Shown here in pieces: positions 54,378 to 63,586 of a stretch of DNA of 64,000 nucleotides. Below the pieces are notes generated by a model, which had not been told where the DNA came from, did not search any database, and was given only the letters and a program-made list of their open reading frames with translations. The stretch lies in contig OY764867.1 in NCBI GenBank assembly GCA_963668535.1, forward strand, positions 1,364,001-1,428,000. The letters are read 5' to 3'. Source of the stretch: F22 sp963668535 (lineage in GTDB: Bacteria > Bacteroidota > Bacteroidia > Bacteroidales > Bacteroidaceae). Made by a program: the position numbers and the translations under genes. Each line of letters begins with the position of its first letter. Position 1 is the first letter of the stretch.

Positions 54378-55804
54378 TGAAAACAGAGAACACATACGAT
54401 GTGCTTGTCATTGGGGCAGGTATTACTGGACTGACAACTGCGCTATATGTACAACGTGCTGGTTTGCGTGTGGCTATTCTTGAACAAGCTTCTAGAGTGG
54501 GTGGACAAATACAAACGAAACGAGCTGATGGTTTTGTGTGTGAATGTGGACCTAATACTGGGGTGTTGTCGTATCCAGAAATAAAAGAATTGTTTCAAGA
54601 TATTTCGTTGGATGTACAAGTGGCCACTGAAGCCAATAAAATACGTCATGTGTGGAAGAAAAAGCGGTTTTACCCTTTACCTTCCTCCTTGTATCAAGCA
54701 GTGACGACTCCTTTGTTTACTTGGAAAGATAAGTTTCGTATACTAGGTGAACCATGGCGTAAGCCTAGTAACAATCCAGATGAAAGTGTAGGCGATTTGG
54801 TGGCTCGTCGTTTGGGACAGAGTTACTTAGATAATGCTGTCGATCCATTCATTTCGGGTATTTATGCAGGGGATGTACACCGTTTAGTGACTCGGTATGC
54901 ACTTCCTAAACTATATGCGCTGGAAGCCAATCATGGGAGTTTTATTCGTGGAGCTATAGCCAAACATAAGGAAACAAAAACTCAGCGCGATAAACTAGCT
55001 ACTAAAGAGGTGTTTTCTGTACGCGGTGGCCTACAGACATTAACAGATAGACTAGGTGAACAGATAGGGGCAGAAAATGTGTTTCTAGGTGTGTCTGATG
55101 CCTTTGTGCATCCTATTATTCATGAAAATGGAATCGAGAATTGGGAGATTACAGGTATTCAGAATGGTACTAGTCAGGTATGGCAAGCTGCTCGTGTTGT
55201 GACCACTGTAGGGGCGTACAACTTATCTAGTTTACTCCCTTTTGTACCCCATATGTATATGCAACGTATCAATAATGTGCGCTATGCTCCAGTTACTTTA
55301 GCCAGTGTGTCTTTGACGCATTTGGACAAGAAAAAGCATCGATCTTTTATACGAACTGTACAGGCTTTTGGTAGTTTGGTGCCTTCTCATGCACAATGTC
55401 CAATTCTTGGGATCTTATATCCAAGCAGTTGTTTTGATGACCGTTGTCCTGCTGGGACGACTACCAATGCTTTATTGAGCTTTTTTATTGGTGGTATTCG
55501 TTTCCCGGATGTGGCCGACTGGACCTCAACTAAAATAGATGAAGTTGTTCGAGAAGGATTGTATGGCATGTTGCATATGCCTGAGGATATTATGTACAGC
55601 ATAAAAAGTATTGCTGCACACAAACATGCTATCCCACAGTATGAGATAACATCGGGAGAAAGATTTCAAGCTATTGATGCGGTGGAGCAAGAATATCCAG
55701 GACTTACTATAGCAGGCAATCTGCGCGACGGAATAGGTCTTGGAGACCGTATCCGTCAAGGTCGACAGGTTGCTGAGAAGATCAAATCCAGTTTTTCTTT
55801 TTAA
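54377..55804 (+). CDS. hemG: Protoporphyrinogen oxidase (HemY-type flavoprotein)
   Basis: This enzyme oxidises protoporphyrinogen IX to protoporphyrin IX. The 475-residue protein starts with the FAD-binding pattern DVLVIGAGITGLTTALYVQRAG and shows RVGGQIQTKRADGFVCECGPNTG, the SYLDNAVDPFISGIYAGD motif typical of HemY, and a C-terminal FAD motif GNLRDGIGLGDRIRQG. It is translationally coupled to hemN, giving two consecutive steps of haem synthesis in one transcript. Its 3' end overlaps the convergent corA by 23 nt. Confidence 0.93.
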   Translation: MKTENTYDVLVIGAGITGLTTALYVQRAGLRVAILEQASRVGGQIQTKRADGFVCECGPNTGVLSYPEIKELFQDISLDVQVATEANKIRHVWKKKRFYPLPSSLYQAVTTPLFTWKDKFRILGEPWRKPSNNPDESVGDLVARRLGQSYLDNAVDPFISGIYAGDVHRLVTRYALPKLYALEANHGSFIRGAIAKHKETKTQRDKLATKEVFSVRGGLQTLTDRLGEQIGAENVFLGVSDAFVHPIIHENGIENWEITGIQNGTSQVWQAARVVTTVGAYNLSSLLPFVPHMYMQRINNVRYAPVTLASVSLTHLDKKKHRSFIRTVQAFGSLVPSHAQCPILGILYPSSCFDDRCPAGTTTNALLSFFIGGIRFPDVADWTSTKIDEVVREGLYGMLHMPEDIMYSIKSIAAHKHAIPQYEITSGERFQAIDAVEQEYPGLTIAGNLRDGIGLGDRIRQGRQVAEKIKSSFSF

Positions 55805-56711
55805 AGTAAACCCAGAAGGTGACTGTGATTGCCACACTTAGAAGCAATGTGATGGGCATTCCCCAGGTCCACTGTTCCATGCCATTCATAAGGTTCATAC
55901 CATATATACTAGCTATTAGTGTAGGGAACATCATGATGATAGAGAAAGATGTCAACATCTTCATCACACTATTCATGTTGTTGGAAATGATCGATGCGTA
56001 GATATCTAGTGTTGTCTCTAAGATATTACTATAGATATCTGCAGACACACGGGCTTGGTTCAACTCAATGGTTACGTCTTCGATCAATTCGGCATCTAGT
56101 GCATCTATGGGGAGTTTAAACTTTAGTTTGGTCAGTAGACTTTCGTTGCCTTGTATAGATGTGGCAAAAAAGATCAAGCTGTCTTGTAGTCTAGATAGAG
56201 CGACTAAGTCTTTATTATCTATTTCCTTGGCTTCAAATTCTCGTTTGGCTTTATCTATACGTAACTTGATTACTTTTAGTTTCTTCAAATACCATACACA
56301 TGAAGATAGGAATAGGTGAAACACAATGTCTACTGCATCAATAAATCGATGACTCTTTCGTTTGTGATGATGAGTAAAATCACTCATCATATGTGTATCG
56401 TGATAACAAATCGTAATAAAACTGTCTTTACGAAAGGCGACACCTAGTGGAACGGTAATAAAGGGAGAACGAGAAGTTGCTGATTTCATATACGGAATAC
56501 GTAAGATGATAAGCGTCCACCCTTCTTCGTGTTCGATACGGGCACGCTCATCAATATCTTGAATATCCTGTACAAAATAATTGGGTACTCCCAATTCATC
56601 AACTAAGTAGTTGGTCTCTTCTTCGGTCGGGCACGTGACTTCTAACCAGCATTTAGAATCGTAATTATCCTGTTGCTTTAATTCTCCTTGTATGTTCCAG
56701 TTTGTTTGCAT
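55782..56711 (-). CDS. corA: CorA-family Mg2+/divalent cation channel
   Basis: The 309-residue protein has a large cytoplasmic N-terminal domain, a long helix, and two C-terminal membrane spans (about 248-270 and 285-303). The selectivity motif YGMN stands at the first span end (SIYGMNLMNGMEQW). A basic KKK tail follows. CorA channels import Mg2+ (also Co2+, Ni2+) as pentamers. It overlaps hemG tail to tail and is otherwise alone. Confidence 0.92.
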   Translation of the reverse strand: MQTNWNIQGELKQQDNYDSKCWLEVTCPTEEETNYLVDELGVPNYFVQDIQDIDERARIEHEEGWTLIILRIPYMKSATSRSPFITVPLGVAFRKDSFITICYHDTHMMSDFTHHHKRKSHRFIDAVDIVFHLFLSSCVWYLKKLKVIKLRIDKAKREFEAKEIDNKDLVALSRLQDSLIFFATSIQGNESLLTKLKFKLPIDALDAELIEDVTIELNQARVSADIYSNILETTLDIYASIISNNMNSVMKMLTSFSIIMMFPTLIASIYGMNLMNGMEQWTWGMPITLLLSVAITVTFWVYFKKKNWI

Positions 56712-56795
56712 AACCGAGTCATCTTTAGGGATTAGTACTACTTTTTCCTCTCACAATCAGCCAAAATAAGACGGGTAAATACCTTATTTTTTTCT

Positions 56796-58370
56796 TTAGC
56801 GGCAAAGATAAGGAAAAGTCACCAAAAGCTCGCATACTTTGTCTTGCCATTTTCGAGCATCTCGCGCTTTCAGCATATTTTCATTCATAATAACGAAAGC
56901 TAGCGTTTTCCCTCTTTTTGTAGAGATGTAGCCTGCTAAACAGCTAGAGCCTGTAACGGTACCTGTTTTGGCAACGACATGTTTGAAAGCGGCTGATCGT
57001 TTATGTCCCATGCGGTATTTTAGTGTGCCATCTATACCTGATATCGGTAATGATTTGTATAGTGGGTGAAATATCTTGCTATTTTCGTAGGCATACTCTA
57101 ATAACTGACAGATGGCCATAGGAGAAATGCGGTTGTAAATGGATAAACCGCTACCATCGTATAATTCATACTGATCTCGAGAAACATTGAGTGAATCCAT
57201 CAAGTTTGTAATTCCAGCAATTCCGTCTGCGGCACGTATTGATGGAAGAGGCCGTATGCTGTCATAAGATGTTTCTTCTAAATAATGTTTATCTCTTACT
57301 GCTCGTCCTATTTGAGTAAGGACTGATTCAGCATATAAGTTGTCACTTTCTTTAAGCATCTCTTTGAGCACGGTAATTAGTTGCGTCTGTACAGAGGCTA
57401 TCTTTTGTGTAGAGATAGAAGTCGGTACAGGTTTGTATATGACTTCGGGTAGTTGGGGCACTAGGTAATATGGTGTATCATGAGGGACGCCATTTTTCAT
57501 GATATGTATTCCTTTTTGATACAATCTTTCTTTAAAGCTCCACATGGCATAATCCTGTGAATTGTATAGATTGATGCTTCTTTCTCGTCGACTTGAAACA
57601 TCGCCTCGTGCTATGAGCAGATTGCTATTGCGTAGCCATTGGCGTGTCAAACGGAAAGGGCGTTTGTTTTTTTGCTGTCTGGATACAGTTTGCGTTTGAT
57701 TCAGTAGATGTATAGGCAATAAGCTGTCTCCAATCATCTGAATTTGTGCGGGCTGTCCTAATAAACTATCTGGTTTTGCTAGTATAGTTACTTGATCACG
57801 TTGATAGACGAGGGGTGACAAGTAGGGTTGGTACGTTCCTGGATTGTCATCCCATATCCAACCGCTTCTCCAGTGCAACGAATCAGTCAATGAAACATCC
57901 CCATATAAATGTCCTGTAACAACATGAAACGAGCTGTCCAGTTGATTCACAAGAGAATCTAAATAACTTGCTTGTAGGAGGGGATCCATACCTCCTTTTA
58001 GATAGAGGTTGCCATATAAAGTGTCATTACGTATTTCTCCATCTTTCCATACACTGGTTTCAAAATGGATTTGACCTGGTGAGTCGGCTTCGTAGGTTAA
58101 TGCTGTAATGGCTGTAGCTAATTTTTGAGTAGATGCAGGACGTGCTCTTTTCATCGCTCTATGTATATATAGAGGTCGATGTTGGGATAAATCATAAATG
58201 GCTATGTTGACATCACTAAATCTAGGAAGTCGTTGAACGAGTATATTTAATTTTTTACCTAATGTGATGCTATCATTCTTAAAAGCTTTTCTGTCTATTT
58301 TGGCGTGAAGTGCACTACATGAAAATAAGAGTATGCAGCATAGGGAAAATATTTTGCGTAAAGTAGACAT
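56796..58370 (-). CDS. dacB: D-alanyl-D-alanine carboxypeptidase/endopeptidase (PBP4, S13)
   Basis: The 524-residue protein has a signal peptide (cleavage near LHAK, 23) and the penicillin-binding motifs of the S13 family: S80-T-Q-K83 (active Ser and Lys), SDN (ESDNLYAESVLTQIG) and KTG (AKTGTVTGSSCLAGY). The long insertion between SxxK and SxN typical of class C PBPs is present. It trims or cleaves peptidoglycan peptides in the periplasm. The ATG at 58370 is preferred to a TTG two codons upstream. It follows lpdA by 20 nt. Confidence 0.93.
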   Translation of the reverse strand: MSTLRKIFSLCCILLFSCSALHAKIDRKAFKNDSITLGKKLNILVQRLPRFSDVNIAIYDLSQHRPLYIHRAMKRARPASTQKLATAITALTYEADSPGQIHFETSVWKDGEIRNDTLYGNLYLKGGMDPLLQASYLDSLVNQLDSSFHVVTGHLYGDVSLTDSLHWRSGWIWDDNPGTYQPYLSPLVYQRDQVTILAKPDSLLGQPAQIQMIGDSLLPIHLLNQTQTVSRQQKNKRPFRLTRQWLRNSNLLIARGDVSSRRERSINLYNSQDYAMWSFKERLYQKGIHIMKNGVPHDTPYYLVPQLPEVIYKPVPTSISTQKIASVQTQLITVLKEMLKESDNLYAESVLTQIGRAVRDKHYLEETSYDSIRPLPSIRAADGIAGITNLMDSLNVSRDQYELYDGSGLSIYNRISPMAICQLLEYAYENSKIFHPLYKSLPISGIDGTLKYRMGHKRSAAFKHVVAKTGTVTGSSCLAGYISTKRGKTLAFVIMNENMLKARDARKWQDKVCELLVTFPYLCR

Positions 58371-58390
58371 GATCAAGGGCTTAAATAGGA

Positions 58391-59800
58391 TTAGTTATTG
58401 ATGATGGCATCCATAAGTGGATCTTCATTATTTCTGGATGCATTTGTAGAAAGACATTCTTTGAATATTTCGCTGACTGTGGGGTGTGGAAAAACGAAGC
58501 GTTGCCAATGGCGTGCTTTGAGTCCCATATGCATGGCCATTGAAGCCTGAACAATGAGTTCGGAAGCTGGATTGCCCAGTAGGTGTACGCCTAATATATT
58601 GTCTGTAGTGGGACAGATATAGAGTCGACATAACCCTGTCTCTCCTTCGTTTTCTGCAACGAAACGCCCACTGTAGGTCATCGGCAATTCTTTGGTAATG
58701 TATGCGATTTTATTATGGATCAATTCTTGTTCTGTGGCGCCGATGCATGCACACTCAGGATTTGTATAAAGTACTTGTGGAATCAGTGGATAGCTGATAT
58801 AATCTGAGTGTTTTAGGATATTACGTACTGCAATTTCGGCTTCACGTACAGCGGTATGTGCCAACATCATTTTATGGTTGGCGTCTCCACATAAATAAAG
58901 GTGAGAAGATGAGGTACGCATACGTTGGTCTACAATGACTTGACCTTGATCATCTCTGTCTAGCTTAAGGTTCTCAAGACCTATACCTTCTGTATTTGGA
59001 CGTCGTCCGACGCACACGAGCAGTTTCTCTTTACGTATCGTTTCTTTTGTGCCATCTGGATCTTCAGTTTGAATAACAAAGAGTTCATTGTCCATTGTTA
59101 CCTTTGTTACTTTATGACCAAGTTTGAAATCTATACCTCTTTTGCTGTATGTTTCTTGTAGCATATCTGATATAGCGTGGTCCATTGATGGTACAATATG
59201 ATTCATCATTTCTACAACAGTGACTTGGCAACCAATACTATTAAAGAAAGAAGCAAATTCCATCCCAATAACTCCGCCACCAATGATGGCAATGGATGTT
59301 GGAATTTCTGTAATCTCTAAAGCTTCACGATGGGTCCAATATGGCGTTTCAGATAAACCTGGAATTGGAGGAATAACTGTTGAAGAACCTGTACATGCAA
59401 TCATTTTGTTGCATCGGTATATTTCGTTATTGCAATTGATCTTATGTTTGCTGATAATGGTTGCTTCGCCCGAAATGATTGTGACGCCAGCTTCTTGAAG
59501 GCGATTTTTAATGCCTAAAACTAATTTTCGTACTACACGTTTTTTGCGTTTGGCTATTTTAGGCATTTCAGGGGTTGCCGTGCCCGAATAAGTGATCCCG
59601 TATTTGGCTGCTGTTTTTGTTTGATCATATAGTTTGGCACTATATAAGAATGTTTTTGTAGGAATGCAGCCTTCATTTAAGCATACACCACCCAATTGGT
59701 CTTTTTCAAACAAAATAACTGTAAGACCATTTTTAGCAGCGACTTCGGCTGCTGTATATCCTGCAGGGCCACCACCAATAATTGCTACATCGTAACGCAT
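58391..59800 (-). CDS. lpdA: Dihydrolipoyl dehydrogenase
   Basis: The 469-residue flavoprotein has the FAD motif VAIIGGGPAGYTAAEVAAKNG, the redox disulfide C40-LNEG-C45, the NAD motif IAIIGGGVIGMEFASFF, the second FAD motif LYLCGDAN, and the C-terminal HPTVSE with the catalytic His. It reoxidises dihydrolipoamide in 2-oxoacid dehydrogenase or glycine cleavage complexes. None of the partner subunits is nearby; instead it shares a probable transcript with dacB. ATG at 59800 is preferred to a TTG at 59806. Confidence 0.93.
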   Translation of the reverse strand: MRYDVAIIGGGPAGYTAAEVAAKNGLTVILFEKDQLGGVCLNEGCIPTKTFLYSAKLYDQTKTAAKYGITYSGTATPEMPKIAKRKKRVVRKLVLGIKNRLQEAGVTIISGEATIISKHKINCNNEIYRCNKMIACTGSSTVIPPIPGLSETPYWTHREALEITEIPTSIAIIGGGVIGMEFASFFNSIGCQVTVVEMMNHIVPSMDHAISDMLQETYSKRGIDFKLGHKVTKVTMDNELFVIQTEDPDGTKETIRKEKLLVCVGRRPNTEGIGLENLKLDRDDQGQVIVDQRMRTSSSHLYLCGDANHKMMLAHTAVREAEIAVRNILKHSDYISYPLIPQVLYTNPECACIGATEQELIHNKIAYITKELPMTYSGRFVAENEGETGLCRLYICPTTDNILGVHLLGNPASELIVQASMAMHMGLKARHWQRFVFPHPTVSEIFKECLSTNASRNNEDPLMDAIINN

Positions 59801-60055
59801 AGGCAAAATAGTTTATGATTTTCTTAAGGTTGTAGTTAAAAGACAGTTCACCCCGCAAGATAAGTAATTATTTTGAAATATGCTAGACAATATTGTGGAT
59901 TAAGAGATTTTCTCTTTGACTTTTATTCTATATTTTGTACTCTAAATACAGAAAAATTACTTGATATAAGACAAGAAAATGGGCTAAAACTTCCATTTGA
60001 GCTGTCTTGTGCATAACTTTATATGCTATATAACAGTTGAGTTCTGAAAAATTAG

Positions 60056-60063
60056 TATTTTTG
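60056..60063 (+). promoter_or_regulatory. Possible -7 element for the SulP gene
   Basis: TATTTTTG fits TAnnTTTG 40 nt before the ATG. Confidence 0.35.
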
Positions 60064-60103
60064 TCGCAAAATTCAAAGTGATTTTAAGAAGATTCTAGAG
60101 TTA

Positions 60104-61804
60104 ATGAATAATCTAATTTTTCGTCCTAAATTATGGGGCGAGTTGAAAACTTATTCTCGTGATAAGTTTGTCAGTGACCTGATGGCAGGTCTTATTGTGG
60201 GTATTGTAGCTTTGCCATTGGCTATTGCTTTTGGTATTGCAAGTGGAGTTAGTCCAGAAAAGGGTATTATTACTGCTGTAATTGCAGGGTTTATTATCTC
60301 GTTTTTGGGAGGAACCAAATTGCAAATTGGAGGACCGACTGGTGCCTTTATCGTAATTGTCTATGGCATAGTACAGAAATATGGTCTTGATGGTCTGTTG
60401 ATAGCCACGATGATGGCTGGTGTGCTGCTCATTTTGCTGGGACTGTTTCAATTAGGTACCATCATTAAATTTATTCCATATCCTATTATCGTTGGTTTTA
60501 CCAGTGGGATTGCTGTGTGTATTTTTAGTACACAGATTGGGGATATATTTGGACTTGACTTTGCTGGTGATAAAGTACCAGGTGATTTCTTGGGGAAGTG
60601 GGCTGTCTATTTTCATCACTTTGCTTCCATTGATTTATGGAGTACATTAATGGCTTTGCTTTCTGTAGCTTTAATTGTACTAACTCCTAAAGTGATCAAG
60701 TGTGTGCCAGGTTCTTTGGTGGCTATTGTGGTTGTAACTATTGTCGTCGCTTTATTGAAGAATTATGCAGGGGTAGATACTATTGAAACTATTGGAGACC
60801 GTTTCCAGATCAATGCGAGTATGCCTGAATTGAGCATACCTAGTTTCTCGCTAGATAAAATACAACAGCTATTTCCAGTAGCGATAACGATCGCTGTGCT
60901 TGGTGCTATTGAATCTTTACTATCTGCTACTGTGGCTGATGGGGTCATTGGTGATAAGCATGACAGCAATACAGAGTTGATCGCCCAAGGTATAGCTAAT
61001 ATTTGTTCCCCATTATTTGGTGGAATTCCAGCAACAGGGGCGATCGCTCGTACCATGACTAATATAAACAATGGAGGTCGTTCTCCATTTGCAGGTATGA
61101 TCCATGCGGTTGTATTATTGCTTATATTGCTTTTCTTGATGCCATTGGCAGGGTATATTCCTATGGCTTGTTTGGCAGGTGTATTGGTCATTGTTGCTTA
61201 TAATATGAGTGAGTGGCGTACTTTCCGCGCTTTGCTTAAAGGATCAAAGTCTGATGTTTCTGTGTTGTTGATCACTTTCTTCTTGACAGTCATCTTTGAT
61301 TTGACTATTGCTATAGAAGTTGGCCTCGTGATTGCAGCCTTGTTATTTATGCGTCGTGTTTCTGATACAACTAAGATTTCTGTATCGACTGACAAGCTCA
61401 ATCCGATGGATGAAACAGATATGCAATTGACTAAAGAGGAGCATTTGGTAATCCCTAAAGGTGTAGAAGTCTACGAAATTGATGGACCTTATTTCTTTGG
61501 TATTGCGAATAAGTTTGAGGAACAGATGATTCAGCGAGAACGCCACCCTAAAGTGCGTATTATTCGTATGCGTAAGGTGCCTTTTATTGATAGTACGGGT
61601 CAGCATAATTTGGCCAATCTAGTCAAAAACTGTATGCGCGAACACATTGTAGTTGTCTTCTCTGGTGTCAACGATCGAGTACATGAGACTCTAGAAAAGA
61701 CTGGATTCTACGAATTGGTTGATGAGAAAAACATCTGTCCAAATATTAATGAAGCGTTGCAAAGAGCAACATTATATATTGAGCCGAATGAGGTTGAAAA
61801 GTAG
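60104..61804 (+). CDS. SulP-family anion transporter with STAS domain
   Basis: The 566-residue protein has the SulP membrane domain (about 10-420; signature-like GLIVGIVALPLAIAFGIASG and GLFGGIPATGAIARTMTNIN-type motifs) and a C-terminal STAS domain (about 440-555) with the typical DSTG loop (FIDSTGQHNLANL). SulP proteins import sulfate, bicarbonate or organic acids; here the substrate is not revealed by context, as no carbonic anhydrase or sulfur gene is near. A hairpin terminator follows. Confidence 0.92.
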   Translation: MNNLIFRPKLWGELKTYSRDKFVSDLMAGLIVGIVALPLAIAFGIASGVSPEKGIITAVIAGFIISFLGGTKLQIGGPTGAFIVIVYGIVQKYGLDGLLIATMMAGVLLILLGLFQLGTIIKFIPYPIIVGFTSGIAVCIFSTQIGDIFGLDFAGDKVPGDFLGKWAVYFHHFASIDLWSTLMALLSVALIVLTPKVIKCVPGSLVAIVVVTIVVALLKNYAGVDTIETIGDRFQINASMPELSIPSFSLDKIQQLFPVAITIAVLGAIESLLSATVADGVIGDKHDSNTELIAQGIANICSPLFGGIPATGAIARTMTNINNGGRSPFAGMIHAVVLLLILLFLMPLAGYIPMACLAGVLVIVAYNMSEWRTFRALLKGSKSDVSVLLITFFLTVIFDLTIAIEVGLVIAALLFMRRVSDTTKISVSTDKLNPMDETDMQLTKEEHLVIPKGVEVYEIDGPYFFGIANKFEEQMIQRERHPKVRIIRMRKVPFIDSTGQHNLANLVKNCMREHIVVVFSGVNDRVHETLEKTGFYELVDEKNICPNINEALQRATLYIEPNEVEK

Positions 61805-61841
61805 CTCCGTTCTTAGAACTTTTCCATAAGGAGCTTTATCA

Positions 61842-61875
61842 AAAAAGAGATCGCCAAGTGTGGTGATCTCTTTTT
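61842..61875. terminator. Bidirectional terminator between sulP and queG
   Basis: A 15-bp stem (61842-61856 with 61861-61875, one G-T pair) has A-rich and T-rich flanks, so it can end both convergent genes. Confidence 0.85.
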
Positions 61876-61898
61876 GTATATATGCATTCTTGCAGTAA

Positions 61899-62855
61899 TT
61901 ATTTCTTATTCTTTGGATTAAAAATATGGTCTATATTGCGTTTCAAACCAGAATACTTTGCTCGTTTTACAGCACTTCCTTTGAATAGGCGTTGATATGT
62001 GGGGATATCTAGGGAGACCCAATCTGACTGATGCATCTTTAATAAATCTGGATGGGGATGAAATGCGATTTCATTTGTACTAGTTGCTTGTTTATTGAAT
62101 GGGCATACCAATGCACACGTGTCACAGCCATATATACGATTTCCTTGTGCCTTACGGAGTTTCTGAGGTAATGACTCCCCTCTGTATTCTATTGTTAGGT
62201 ACGAAAAGCATTTACGAGCATCCATCATGCCATCTCCCAATAAAGCACCAGTGGGACAATGTTTGATGCATAGAGTACAGTCACCACATTGGTTGGACAT
62301 CGGAGTGTCATATTCTAGCTCTTGATTGATCAGTATCTCTGCTAAAAAGAAGTAGCTTCCAGCTTCTGGTATAATTAATTGGCCATTTTTACCAATAAAC
62401 CCAAGACCTGCTTGTTGTGCCCAATAACGTTCTAATATAGGTACGGTATCTACGCAGAGTTTTACTTCAATGGGTGTAGGGCAAATAGGAGAGATACGTT
62501 TAACTAGGTTTTGTAATTTTTCTTTGACTACTTGATGGTAATCTTGCCCATAAGCATAGTAGGATAAATGGTACTCTTCGTCTTGAATGCGTTCTTTTGG
62601 ATAATAATTAATAGCCAGGCAGACAATACTTTTCGCACTGGGCATAAGCAAACGCGGATCTAATCGCTTATCTACATTATTGGCTAGATAGCTCATCTCT
62701 CCGTGTAGGCCATTAGCTATCCAGTTGCGAAAACTTTGCGCATACTCATCTTGTACAGCTTCTGCTGGAGCTATACCTACATATTGAAATCCAAGTTTGT
62801 GGGATTCTTTACGAATAAGTTGTGTGAGACGTGTCCTGTCGTTAATCAATACCAT
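61899..62855 (-). CDS. queG: Epoxyqueuosine reductase
   Basis: QueG reduces epoxyqueuosine in tRNA to queuosine with cobalamin and two 4Fe-4S clusters. The 318-residue protein has the N-terminal cobalamin-binding domain (FRNWIANGLHGEMSYLANN, AKSIVCLAINYYP, RYWAQQAGLGFIGKNGQLI) and the ferredoxin-like cysteine motifs CGDCTLCIKHCP and CDTCALVCPFNK. The HEAT-like C-terminal tail of longer members is absent, as in other Bacteroidales forms. Need for cobalamin agrees with the corrin methyltransferase at the window start. It overlaps the upstream deacetylase by 14 nt. Confidence 0.93.
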   Translation of the reverse strand: MVLINDRTRLTQLIRKESHKLGFQYVGIAPAEAVQDEYAQSFRNWIANGLHGEMSYLANNVDKRLDPRLLMPSAKSIVCLAINYYPKERIQDEEYHLSYYAYGQDYHQVVKEKLQNLVKRISPICPTPIEVKLCVDTVPILERYWAQQAGLGFIGKNGQLIIPEAGSYFFLAEILINQELEYDTPMSNQCGDCTLCIKHCPTGALLGDGMMDARKCFSYLTIEYRGESLPQKLRKAQGNRIYGCDTCALVCPFNKQATSTNEIAFHPHPDLLKMHQSDWVSLDIPTYQRLFKGSAVKRAKYSGLKRNIDHIFNPKNKK

Positions 62856-63492
62856 TAGAATCTTGTGATACTGGTGGCAAATCTAACGTTTTAAACGTAT
62901 AGCCTTCTTCAAGCAAAAACTCTATTGCTTTGGGCAAAACAGGTTCGAGATTAGCCCATGATTTTATTGAATCATGAAAAGTGATGATACTACCATTGCG
63001 GGTGTACTTCATGACATAGGCTAGGACTTGTGGCCAACGTAGTTGTTTCGTGTTGTAATCACGTGTGACTACATCCCACATGATAATATGATATTTTTTC
63101 TTTAATTGCCTATATTGACGCATAGTCATATGACCATGAGGGGGACGAAATATTGTAGAGTGTACGTATTCATTGCACAGTGCTGTGTTCTCCATATAAC
63201 TTTTTGTGGAGTGCTCAAAACCCTTTATATGATTGAATGTATGGTTGCCTACATAGTGCCCAGCATCGACTACTCGCTGGTAGATACTGTGATGTTTGCG
63301 TACATTATCTCCGACCATAAAGAATGTCGCTTTTACGTTATAACGCGCCAAAACATCCAATACCCAAGGAGTTATCTTGGGATCAGGTCCGTCATCGAAA
63401 GTAAGATATATTGTTTTTTCTTCCGCATCCATACGAAAGAGAGCATCACTATAAATCTTACGAAAAAATTTTGGCGGTTGTTCTATAATCAT
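62842..63492 (-). CDS. Polysaccharide deacetylase (NodB homology) family protein
   Basis: The 216-residue protein has the NodB motifs in order: TFDDGPDP (motif 1, metal Asp, about 32-39), HTFNH (motif 2, metal His, about 80-84), RPPHGHMT (motif 3), DVVTRDYN (motif 4) and ITFHDS (motif 5). Such enzymes remove acetyl groups from GlcNAc or MurNAc polymers with a divalent metal. No signal peptide or membrane span is seen, which is unusual for one acting on cell wall. It overlaps queG, so the two are coupled, and lies downstream of a DUF2723-like gene. Confidence 0.88.
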   Translation of the reverse strand: MIIEQPPKFFRKIYSDALFRMDAEEKTIYLTFDDGPDPKITPWVLDVLARYNVKATFFMVGDNVRKHHSIYQRVVDAGHYVGNHTFNHIKGFEHSTKSYMENTALCNEYVHSTIFRPPHGHMTMRQYRQLKKKYHIIMWDVVTRDYNTKQLRWPQVLAYVMKYTRNGSIITFHDSIKSWANLEPVLPKAIEFLLEEGYTFKTLDLPPVSQDSNGID

Positions 63493-63586
63493 ATTTGTTC
63501 TAGCTAAAGACTATCGAGCCAGCATTGCTGCTGGCTCTTAGAATATATGTTGATTTTTTTCTTTATAGTCACACGAATCTGTAGCC

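Noticed and set aside
60763..61191. A 142-codon minus-strand frame inside the SulP gene
   Set aside because: It is antisense to a well-conserved membrane domain; Pro/Ile-rich translation reflects the complementary codons.
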